Source: GCA-2722315 sp964415285
GTDB lineage: Bacteria; Pseudomonadota; Gammaproteobacteria; Xanthomonadales; Wenzhouxiangellaceae
Length of the DNA: 64,000 nucleotides
Direction: 5' to 3'
Assembly: GCA_964415285.1 (NCBI GenBank)
Contig: CAYPZP010000003.1
Coordinates: 1-64,000 of the forward strand
Shown here: in pieces, positions 11,474-18,739 of the stretch
How positions within the stretch are numbered: position 1 is the stretch's first letter
How the letters are laid out: the number at the start of each line of letters is the position of its first letter
Translations under genes and position numbers: made by a program
The notes under the pieces: model-generated
Database searches by the model: none
Told to the model about the DNA's origin: nothing
The model's input: the letters and a program-made list of their open reading frames with translations, nothing else

Positions 11474-12934
11474 TCAATTCGTGTCGTTCTGGCCGTCGGT
11501 CTCGGCGAGCAGTTCGCGACACTGATCGGTAAGCTCGCTGCCCGCCAGCTGCTGTGCCCGGCAAGCGGTCAGGAGCCGTTCCTGGGCCGCGATGGCAAGA
11601 TCTTCGCTCTGCTCCTGCTCCAGCGCGGCCTGTCGCGACTCGGTCTGGTTGATCGCATTGATGTAAGCGCGCCAGTCGGAGGCCTGTCGGCGAGTCGAGC
11701 CGAATCGCTGGGCCCGGGCGAACGCTTCGTCGGCATCTTCGCGTTGCGCGCGGTCGCCGGGGCCGGCCTGGTTGAAGCGGGCGTTGCCCAGCAGCATCCA
11801 TGCATCGGCGGTTCGATCATCCTCGAGGCCGCCTTTTTCCAGGGCCGCTTCCAGCGCCTGCTCGGCTTCCTCGTTCTGTTCGTTCGCCAGGAGCGACTGT
11901 CCCAGTTTGTAGGACAACAACCCGACATCCGACATCCGCGCGGCTTCGCGCAGCACCGGAATTGCCTTGGCGTGTTCCCGGGCCTGGCTCCACAACTGCG
12001 ACAACAGCTCGAGGTTCTCGACGTTGCGCTCGACGTTCCCGGTTTCCATCTCGCGCTCGATCAGCCGAGCGCCGCGGTGCGGGTTGTCGAACGTGGAATA
12101 GTACTGGGCGAGCAGGATGATGCCGTCCTCATCCTCGATCAAGCCATTGACATACGCGGTCTCGAGCGTCGCGAACGATCGGAACCGATCGCCCTGCTCC
12201 AGAAACAGCGCCGACAGCTGACGCCAGTAATTCAACTCCTGCGGCCACAGTTCGACCATGGTCTCCAGCAATTCGGTGCGCTCTGCGCTGCGCTCGAGAT
12301 TGGAGTACAGGATGTTGAGCAGGTCGTAATATCGCTTTTCCGGCTCGGGGGCCAACTCGATCGCCTGGCGGATCGGCTCCACCGCCTCGGCATAGTTTTC
12401 GAGGTTGTAGTGGGACGCCGCGAGCATGAAATAGGTGGTGTGGGTGATTTCCACATCGCCCGACATCCACTCCTCGAAAAAGCGGATCGCTTCCTCGAAC
12501 TGCTCGTTGACGAAGTAAAGCTGCGCGACGTTGAAGCGCAACCGGTTCTGCTGATCCATCGGCAAGGCGTCGAGCCGCAGCGCGGTCACGAAGTCCTCCA
12601 GCGCGCCCCGCATGTCGTCCACGTTGACATGCGCGCTACCGCGCACCTGCAGCACCGAAGCCTGGTCGAATGGCTTCATACCGTCTCCGCGGCGCTCCAT
12701 GAGGCGGTCGAGACGGGCAAGACCCTCTTCGTACTCCTCCTCTTCGATCAGTTCGTAGGCCTCGAGCAGATCCTCGGCAACGCGCGGATCCAGTGTTTGA
12801 TCCGCTGCGTCGTCGCGGTCACGGTCGCGATCACGCGAATTCTGGGCGAAACCGGGGCTGACCGCCAGGCACGTGACCAGTGCGGCAATCAGCAGGATTC
12901 CGATCCGGCCGAAACCAATTTGAGGATTGAACAT
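11474..12934 (-). CDS. Exported tetratricopeptide repeat protein of the TonB energiser operon
   Basis: A 486-aa protein with a signal peptide (LLIAALVTCLAVSPGFAQ), an acidic/Arg-rich low-complexity stretch, then TPR-like helical repeats through most of the length (for example YNLENYAEAVEPIRQAI and KGGLEDDRTADAWMLLGNA). TPR proteins close TonB2-type clusters in several gammaproteobacteria and are thought to scaffold the energising complex in the periplasm. The ATG at 12934 lies 2 nt after the stop of tonB, so translation is probably coupled. It is the last gene of a six-gene operon. Confidence 0.85.
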   Translation of the reverse strand: MFNPQIGFGRIGILLIAALVTCLAVSPGFAQNSRDRDRDRDDAADQTLDPRVAEDLLEAYELIEEEEYEEGLARLDRLMERRGDGMKPFDQASVLQVRGSAHVNVDDMRGALEDFVTALRLDALPMDQQNRLRFNVAQLYFVNEQFEEAIRFFEEWMSGDVEITHTTYFMLAASHYNLENYAEAVEPIRQAIELAPEPEKRYYDLLNILYSNLERSAERTELLETMVELWPQELNYWRQLSALFLEQGDRFRSFATLETAYVNGLIEDEDGIILLAQYYSTFDNPHRGARLIEREMETGNVERNVENLELLSQLWSQAREHAKAIPVLREAARMSDVGLLSYKLGQSLLANEQNEEAEQALEAALEKGGLEDDRTADAWMLLGNARFNQAGPGDRAQREDADEAFARAQRFGSTRRQASDWRAYINAINQTESRQAALEQEQSEDLAIAAQERLLTACRAQQLAGSELTDQCRELLAETDGQNDTN

Positions 12935-12936
12935 CG

Positions 12937-13539
12937 CTAACCTTCCAATGCGAATTCGAGTACGTGGCGCACGCCGAATCTCGGCTGCGGCGCGTCGTCG
13001 ACGATTTTGGGGTTGTAGCGCCATCGCTCAACGGCGCGCATCGCGGCGCGGTTGAAACAGGAGTTGGACGACTGGATCACGCGGGCGTTGACCACGGTTC
13101 CTTCCGGCGTCACGTCGAATTCCACCATGACCGACTCGCTGTCCTCGGCCCGAGACATGCAGCGCTGCGGATACTGGGGCGGGATGCGCACCAGCGGCTG
13201 GGCGTCGCGATCCGGGTTGAAGCCCGTACCGATATCGACGTCCACGCTGGACAGGTCCGGCAGCGCGCCGATCTGGACGTTCATCGTCGGACGGAAGCTC
13301 GGATCGGTCACGGCCGGAGGCGGCGGTGGCGGCTGGTCGAGCACCGGGCGCTGGAAATCCTCGGTTCGCTGGTCGGCCGTGTCCTGAAGCTGGCGGGTCA
13401 CGTTGATCTGAACCGAGCGATCCTCGGTGAGCTGAACGTCCTGACGCGTCGAGATCACGGTGGCGAGCACCAGGAAGATCAACGACGTGACGAGGATCGC
13501 GCCGGGCAGACCGATGATCAGGCGGATGAGGTTGTTCAT
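12937..13539 (-). CDS. tonB: TonB-type energy transducer
   Basis: A 200-aa protein that carries proton-motive energy to outer-membrane receptors. One N-terminal membrane anchor (about 8-30), a short Pro-rich segment (PPPPPP near 70-75) and a C-terminal TonB domain with PPQYPQRCM and VEFDVTPEGTVVNARV are visible. The linker is short for a TonB that must span the periplasm alone, which fits the TonB2-type class that relies on TtpC and TPR partners. The start overlaps the exbD stop by 4 nt (ATGA). It may serve the TonB-dependent receptor at 27-29 kb, but many others are likely elsewhere in the genome. Confidence 0.9.
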   Translation of the reverse strand: MNNLIRLIIGLPGAILVTSLIFLVLATVISTRQDVQLTEDRSVQINVTRQLQDTADQRTEDFQRPVLDQPPPPPPAVTDPSFRPTMNVQIGALPDLSSVDVDIGTGFNPDRDAQPLVRIPPQYPQRCMSRAEDSESVMVEFDVTPEGTVVNARVIQSSNSCFNRAAMRAVERWRYNPKIVDDAPQPRFGVRHVLEFALEG

Positions 13540-13943
13540 GATTTCGTGGTCGACACAGCGACGACTTCCTCGACTCCGGATGCCCGAATCTGTTCGAGCA
13601 CCTGCACCAGATACTCGCTGTGCGCGCGACCGTCGGCCTGAACGACTGCGCTACCGCGCGGATTCTCGCGGCGCAACCGCTCCACCGTGGCACGCACACC
13701 TTCCAGCGGCACCTCATCGCGGTTGATCCAGATGGTGTTCTCCGAATCGATCGCGACGAGGATCGAGACCAGGCGCTGGTCTTCGGCAGTCTGTGCTTCC
13801 GGACGCGTGACATCCACGCCGGGCTCCTTGATGAACGTCGCGGTGACGATGAAGAAGATGAGCATGATAAAGACGATATCCAGCAGCGGCGTCACATTGA
13901 CGTCGCTGTCATCGGCTTTTGCGACTCGAACGCTTCTAGCCAT
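13536..13943 (-). CDS. exbD: ExbD/TolR biopolymer transport protein
   Basis: A 135-aa ExbD with one membrane segment after VNVTPLLDIVFIMLIFF; the essential membrane Asp is residue 22. The periplasmic domain (about 45-135) follows the usual ExbD/TolR fold pattern. It lies 18 nt downstream of an ExbB-ExbD fusion gene that already carries an ExbD domain, so this operon encodes two ExbD modules. That suggests a heterodimeric ExbD pair inside the ExbB pentamer, which is inference. Confidence 0.92.
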   Translation of the reverse strand: MARSVRVAKADDSDVNVTPLLDIVFIMLIFFIVTATFIKEPGVDVTRPEAQTAEDQRLVSILVAIDSENTIWINRDEVPLEGVRATVERLRRENPRGSAVVQADGRAHSEYLVQVLEQIRASGVEEVVAVSTTKS

Positions 13944-13961
13944 TGAAACTCCGCTTCTCTT

Positions 13962-14921
13962 CTACTGTTGCTGGATGGCGAGCGCCGGATCGACGCCGGC
14001 CTGGCGCGCCTGATCCAGGACCAGGACCGTGGTTTCGATCTCCGCATCGGGCGCCGCGTTCAGCAGCACCACGCCGCGCGGCTCCTCGGCCGTGAAGGCT
14101 TCGACGACCGGCTTGACCGAACGCGGGTCGATCATGCGAACGTTGTCGACCATGACGAAACCGTCGTTGCGAACGCTCAGGACCAGCGTCGGTGGCGGAC
14201 GCGTCAACTGCTCCTGCTCGTTTTCCTGCGGCGTCGTGATCTCGATGCCCTCCTCGTCGAGAAACGTCGACGTCACGATGAAGAAGATCAGGAGAATGAA
14301 CACGATATCCAGCAGCGGCGTGATGTTGACTTCCGCCTCGTCCGGCTCGTTGCTCAGCAGTCGCTTGCCGGTACTGAAATCGACACCGGAGTCGAGCACC
14401 AGACGCTCCGAGATATCGGCGATGGCGAGCTCGTTGCGGCGGTCCAGGAAACTCATCGAGAACACGCCGGTCAGCGACACCGCGAGGCCGGTCATGGTCG
14501 GGATCGTGGCTTTCGATATCCCCGACGCCATCAGCCTGGCGTTGGACGACCCGGTATCGGTGATGACCTGGAACACCTCGATCATCCCGGTCACGGTACC
14601 CAGCAGTCCGAGCAGGGGCGTGACCAGGATCAGCGCCCGGATCACGCCCAGGTAGCGTTCGTTCTCGATCCGGACCTCGGAGATCAAGCGTTCGCGGAAC
14701 ATGTGGGATTGCCAGGCGACATGATCTCCCAGCGATTCCCAGCGTTGTTCCTGTCGCTTCAGCAACCGGCCGCCGGAAAACCCGTAATAGAGGAACCGCT
14801 CGCTGATCAGAATCCACATCAGCGCTGTGCTGCACATCAGCACGAACACCACGGGCCCCCCCGCCTCCAGGAAACCCCGGATGGCGCTCACGGCATTGAT
14901 CGGATTCAGCAACTCAAACAC
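13962..14921 (-). CDS. ExbB-ExbD fusion protein
   Basis: A single uninterrupted 319-aa frame containing two proton-channel parts. Residues 1-180 are ExbB/TolQ-like with three membrane segments (about 22-44, 92-118, 136-160), including the conserved TPLLGLLGTVTGMI stretch. Residues 192-319 are ExbD-like, with the essential Asp205 in ITPLLDIVFILLIFF and a full periplasmic domain. In described TonB2-type clusters exbB2 and exbD2 are separate genes of about 175 and 135 codons; here they are joined by a short linker (about 178-194) with no internal start or stop. The fusion places one ExbD per ExbB chain, unlike the usual 5:2 ratio, unless the ExbD part is partly idle. It lies between the TtpC-like gene and a separate exbD. 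Confidence 0.9.
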   Translation of the reverse strand: MFELLNPINAVSAIRGFLEAGGPVVFVLMCSTALMWILISERFLYYGFSGGRLLKRQEQRWESLGDHVAWQSHMFRERLISEVRIENERYLGVIRALILVTPLLGLLGTVTGMIEVFQVITDTGSSNARLMASGISKATIPTMTGLAVSLTGVFSMSFLDRRNELAIADISERLVLDSGVDFSTGKRLLSNEPDEAEVNITPLLDIVFILLIFFIVTSTFLDEEGIEITTPQENEQEQLTRPPPTLVLSVRNDGFVMVDNVRMIDPRSVKPVVEAFTAEEPRGVVLLNAAPDAEIETTVLVLDQARQAGVDPALAIQQQ

Positions 14922-14945
14922 GACTAATCGTCCTCGACCGCGGCA

Positions 14946-16304
14946 TCAACGGTTGGCTTTCTCGGCATCGGCAACCAGGCTCACCGACTGCTCTTCGAGA
15001 ATCTGGCCGAGCCGACGCGAGGTCGCCGAAGCGAAAGCGTGCAGGATCAACAGCGGCACCGCGGCAATCAGGCCGAGAACCGTGGTGATCAGCGCCTGCG
15101 AGATACCGCCCGCCATCAGCTTGGGATCGCCGGTGCCGAACAAGGTAATCGCCTGGAACGTCACGATCATGCCGATTACGGTACCGAGAAGGCCCATGAG
15201 CGGAGCCACCGCAGCGAGGACCTTGACCAGGTTCAGGCCGCGCTCCAGCGCCGGCAGTTCCTTGAGCACCGCATCGTCGAGATGCAGCTGCAGCGTTTCC
15301 AGGTCCTCGCCCTTGTGCTCTTCATAGGCGGCCTGGATGCGGCCCAGCGGGTTGGAGTTGCTGGGCTGATGGCTGCCCATCTGGCGACGTACCTTCATCG
15401 AGGTCAGCGTCAACACCAGCCAGCGGAAAATCGCCAGCAGGATGCCGAGGGCGGCGACCACGATGATCGCGTATCCGATCCAGCCACCCTGATCGATGCG
15501 CTCGCGCAGCGTCGGCGTTTCCACGACCAGGCCCAGCAAGCTGCCGAGCGACGGATCGATCAGGCCGCGAACCACGCCGGAGCCGGAGTGCTGCATCACG
15601 CGCTCAGCGGCAGCCACGGCGCCACCGCCCGGCTGACGGGCCAGGTAGCGCAGCGTGTTGTCGTTGAAGACCAGGAAGCCCTCTTCGCCGAAAGCAGTGA
15701 ACGGACCGATCCGGACCACACCTTCGGAGGTCGAGGAATTGTCGTTGCCGATGACGTCGGCCTGATAGCGGACCACCCGGCCCTGCTCGGTCATCTCCTG
15801 CATCAACGTGAACCACAGCCCTTCGAGCTGATCGATGGTCGGGAGAGAATCGGACTGGGCCATGGCCGACAGTTCTTCGCCACGGTTCGGGAACTGGGTC
15901 GAGATCAGCGAGTCGTTGAGCTGCTCGTCGAGATCCGCGGCCGCGGCTCGCGCCACGCCGAACAGCTCCCCGAATTCACCCTGGCGCTCGGCGAGCTGTT
16001 CGCGCAGCTCGGCCAGTTCGCGGTCAAGCTCGTTGCGCAGGTTCTCGAGCCGGCCGGCCTCTGCCTCGGCCTGGTTGACTTCGTTGCGAACCCGGCGCAG
16101 TTCCGCTTCGCGGTCGGTTTCCTGGGCGCGGAAGCGCCGTTCGCGTTCGCGATTGGCTTCGGCCACCGCCTCGCGCTCGTTCTGCATTGCGCGCAGAACC
16201 TCTTCGAGCGACATCGAGGCGTCGTCCTGCGCCAAGGCACTTGCCGACAACCCGAGGGTCAGGACGACAATCAGGGATTTCAGGCCAATTGAAGGAATAC
16301 GCAT
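14946..16304 (-). CDS. TtpC-like MotA/TolQ/ExbB proton channel family protein
   Basis: A 452-aa protein with signal peptide (LIVVLTLGLSASALAQ), a long coiled-coil (about 30-120, rich in Glu, Arg and Leu), a soluble periplasmic region, and a C-terminal MotA/TolQ/ExbB membrane domain (about 270-430; APLMGLLGTVIGMIVTF). This is the architecture of TtpC, the extra component of TonB2 systems in Vibrio-like bacteria. The chosen ATG at 16304 gives a compact signal peptide and has GGGAA 8 nt upstream. An alternative ATG at 16361 sits 3 nt after the DUF3450 stop and adds 19 residues. It is the second gene of the operon. Confidence 0.9.
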   Translation of the reverse strand: MRIPSIGLKSLIVVLTLGLSASALAQDDASMSLEEVLRAMQNEREAVAEANRERERRFRAQETDREAELRRVRNEVNQAEAEAGRLENLRNELDRELAELREQLAERQGEFGELFGVARAAAADLDEQLNDSLISTQFPNRGEELSAMAQSDSLPTIDQLEGLWFTLMQEMTEQGRVVRYQADVIGNDNSSTSEGVVRIGPFTAFGEEGFLVFNDNTLRYLARQPGGGAVAAAERVMQHSGSGVVRGLIDPSLGSLLGLVVETPTLRERIDQGGWIGYAIIVVAALGILLAIFRWLVLTLTSMKVRRQMGSHQPSNSNPLGRIQAAYEEHKGEDLETLQLHLDDAVLKELPALERGLNLVKVLAAVAPLMGLLGTVIGMIVTFQAITLFGTGDPKLMAGGISQALITTVLGLIAAVPLLILHAFASATSRRLGQILEEQSVSLVADAEKANR

Positions 16305-16364
16305 GGTGCCGTTCCCGCTTCCGATTCTGTTGGTGAGACGCGTATTGAAGATTCCGATCATGAC

Positions 16365-17153
16365 TTAGCCCTCACCCGCGGTTTCAGGTTCCGACACCGG
16401 GATATAGAGCAATTCCGGCGGAATCTGCTCACGCGCCACGCGCATCGCCGTCTTGACGTCTCCGAGGAACGCCATGTCGAGGTCGACCCAGCGACCCGAC
16501 TCGATATCGAAGCGCTTCAGCACTTCGTCGTTGTCGGTCTTGAAGATCAACACGAGGCGACCGATTCGAAGCACGTCGACGTCTTCGTAAAGCCGCTCGG
16601 CGGTTTCGACATCGCTGCGGTAGGCCTCGATCGTGCGGCCGTACTCGGATTCGATCTGGTAGGCCTCGATGATCATCCGGTATTTCTGGGCCGGCGAGCT
16701 CGAAGGGTCTTCCATCAGGCCCGTCAGACGCTCGACGCGCGCGTCGCGCTCGGCGCCGAGGAATGGCAAGTCGGCATCGACCACCCGGGCCAGCGCATCG
16801 ACCATGTCCTGCATCAACGGCTGTACCGCGCGCTGCAGGCTGGCGATGTTGTTGATGTCTTCGGTCAGCGAGTCGATCTCGCTTCGCTGCGCAGCCACCT
16901 GGCGGCGCTGCGACTCGTTGTAACGCTGCAGCTGTTCGAGCTGCCGGAGATTGGCCCGGTAGTCGCCAAGCAACTGCTGGATGCGCGAATCGATTTCGTC
17001 GATCTGCTCCTGCGATTGACGCGTGCCCTCCGCGGCCTGGCGGCTCGCTTCGAGCGCAGGCTCGAGGTCCTGCGCCTGGGCAGTGAACCCACCCGCTGCG
17101 AACACCAGCAGGACTGCCAGCATGCGGACTGATTTCGTGCTCGATGTTTTCAT
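16365..17153 (-). CDS. DUF3450 exported coiled-coil protein
   Basis: A 262-aa periplasmic protein and first gene of the TonB energiser operon. It has a signal peptide ending near GGFTAQAQ, then long heptad-like helices (about 35-110, Gln/Glu/Arg rich), then a compact domain with VLRIGRLVLIFKTDN and WVDLDMAFLGDV typical of DUF3450. DUF3450 genes almost always precede ttpC-type genes in gammaproteobacteria; biochemical function is not known. A minus-strand TACAAT (17295-17290) could be the -10 box of the operon, giving a leader of about 130 nt. Confidence 0.9.
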   Translation of the reverse strand: MKTSSTKSVRMLAVLLVFAAGGFTAQAQDLEPALEASRQAAEGTRQSQEQIDEIDSRIQQLLGDYRANLRQLEQLQRYNESQRRQVAAQRSEIDSLTEDINNIASLQRAVQPLMQDMVDALARVVDADLPFLGAERDARVERLTGLMEDPSSSPAQKYRMIIEAYQIESEYGRTIEAYRSDVETAERLYEDVDVLRIGRLVLIFKTDNDEVLKRFDIESGRWVDLDMAFLGDVKTAMRVAREQIPPELLYIPVSEPETAGEG

Positions 17154-17542
17154 ATCGATAAGATCTTCTGTTTGAATTTCGCTAAAGCGGCCGCCCGACC
17201 TCAGATTTTCCGGATGTCGAAAACAAAATCCTCAACTGCCCGGGCCGGCTTGCCTCCGGGCGCCCTGTCCGACTCCCTCGTAAACGTGGATTGTACTTCC
17301 CGCGCCTGTGCCGCTAGACGGCAGTTTTCGGCTCGCTGCAACTCGAACGGGTTGCAGGATACAGCTGACGGGTTTCCATATCAGCACGATTCAGTGTACA
17401 CGCACTACTTTCGGGATTACAAGCTCTGGATTTCACGCGGATCGCTGCCGGAGACCCATCGATGCCCCGATCCGGCAGCCCCGAAAAGCGCCTGCGGCCC
17501 GCCGCAGCCGTCCGGAGGACCGGAGCCTCAGCGTCGGTTCGT
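17154..17542. other. Intergenic region upstream of the TonB energiser operon
   Basis: This region is relatively AT-rich around 17340-17460 compared with flanking genes. It holds the candidate minus-strand -10 box (TACAAT at 17295-17290) and a short gtgtacac palindrome near 17396. I see no Fur-box-like sequence and no coding frame worth reporting. Confidence 0.3.
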
Positions 17543-17675
17543 TATACTGAGCAGCTTACCCATCGAACGGACGCTCGAATGACGCGACCAGGAGCCCACC
17601 CGAGGGCTTCGGTGGTGCGACCCGGCTCGGCCGGAACGCACCGGTGGCGTCGCCAAGAAGCGGACCGGATACCGA
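17543..17675 (+). promoter_or_regulatory. Putative promoter and structured 5' leader of the adenosine-kinase-like gene
   Basis: A -10-like tatact (17543-17548) is followed by about 120 nt of leader that can fold as a three-way junction. P1 is 17581-17585 with 17647-17651, extended by 17587-17589 with 17643-17645. P2 is 17596-17600 with 17611-17615. P3 is 17616-17619 with 17637-17640, with an inner stem 17622-17625 / 17631-17634. A riboswitch-like element is possible. It does not match the S-adenosylhomocysteine riboswitch core as I know it. GC-rich DNA forms such stems easily, so confidence is low. Confidence 0.3.
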
Positions 17676-18617
17676 ATGTCCATCCTGATCTGCGGCTCGA
17701 TCGCCTACGACAACATCATGGTCTTCCCGGAGCGGTTCAAGGACCACATCCTGCCGGAAAAGACCCACATGCTCAACGTCGCGTTTCTCGTTCCGGAGCT
17801 GCATCGGAACTTCGGCGGCACCGCCGGCAATATCGCCTACAACCTCAAGCAGCTCGGCGGCGAGCCGCTGCCCATGGCCACCGTCGGCGCGGACTTCGAC
17901 GATTACGGAGCGCACCTTGACCGGCTCGGAGTCCGGCGCGATTTCGTCCGCCAGCTCGACGCGCACTGGACCGCACAGGCCTACATCACGACCGACCTGG
18001 ACGACAACCAGATCACGGCCTTCCATCCCGGCGCGATGAACGAAGCGCATACCCAGCAGGTGCCGACCGACGGCCGCGTCAAGCTGGGCATCGTGGCGCC
18101 CGACGGCAAGCAGGCGATGATCGAACACTCCGAGCAGTTCGCCGCGGCCGGAATCCCACACGTCTTCGATCCCGGCCAGGGACTGCCCCTGTTCAACGGC
18201 GAGGAGCTGCAGCGCTTCGTCACCAACGCCGACTGGCTGGTGGTCAATTCCTACGAGTGGGAAATGCTCAAGAGCAAGACCGGCTGGGCGCACCGCGACA
18301 TCACCGCGCAACTCGACGGCGGGCTGGTCATCACGCACGGCGGCGAGGGCTCGGAGCTGTGGAACGGCGAGGGTCGAACGGAGATTCCGGCGGTCAGTCC
18401 CGATCGGATTGCCGATCCGACCGGCTGCGGCGATGCCTACCGCGCCGGGATGCTGTTCGGCCTCGAGCGCGGCTGGACGCCCGCCGACGCCTGCCGACTC
18501 GGATCGATCCTCGGCGCGCTGAAGATCGCCCATAACGCGCCCCAGCACCACGAGTTCACGCTTGAACAGGTGCGCGAGCGCTTCGTGCGCGAATTCGGTC
18601 AGGCCATGCCCGACTGA
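17676..18617 (+). CDS. PfkB family kinase, probably adenosine kinase
   Basis: A 313-aa ribokinase/PfkB-fold kinase. The N-terminal FGGTAGNIAYNLKQLGG motif and the C-terminal ATP/anion-hole signature DPTGCGDAYRAGML (catalytic Asp in GCGD) are clear. The N-terminal block SILICGSIAYDNIMVFPERF resembles bacterial adenosine-kinase-like members more than ribokinase or fructokinase, but a sugar or nucleoside substrate cannot be settled by eye. Adenosine kinase would fit a genome that uses AhcY (at 33.7 kb), because AhcY releases adenosine. The upstream leader is unusually structured. Confidence 0.8.
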   Translation: MSILICGSIAYDNIMVFPERFKDHILPEKTHMLNVAFLVPELHRNFGGTAGNIAYNLKQLGGEPLPMATVGADFDDYGAHLDRLGVRRDFVRQLDAHWTAQAYITTDLDDNQITAFHPGAMNEAHTQQVPTDGRVKLGIVAPDGKQAMIEHSEQFAAAGIPHVFDPGQGLPLFNGEELQRFVTNADWLVVNSYEWEMLKSKTGWAHRDITAQLDGGLVITHGGEGSELWNGEGRTEIPAVSPDRIADPTGCGDAYRAGMLFGLERGWTPADACRLGSILGALKIAHNAPQHHEFTLEQVRERFVREFGQAMPD

Positions 18618-18727
18618 GCCCGCTGCCGGGCGCCTGATCTCGGCACCGAGCCGCGACCTGCCCGGTTCGCCGCGACCCTTTCGCCCCGAACGCGTGGCGC
18701 CAGGCAGGCATTTCGATGCCGGCTTGC

Positions 18728-18733
18728 TACCAT
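18728..18733 (+). promoter_or_regulatory. Putative -10 box (taccat) of the DadA-type gene
   Basis: The hexamer taccat ends 6 nt before the ATG at 18740 and no Shine-Dalgarno is present, so the mRNA may be leaderless. There is no clear -35. Confidence 0.35.
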
Positions 18734-18739
18734 TCGGCC

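Noticed and set aside
10982..12940. 652-codon plus-strand frame opposite the TPR gene
   Set aside because: It is antisense to the signal-peptide TPR protein that is clearly part of the TonB operon; no recognisable motif.
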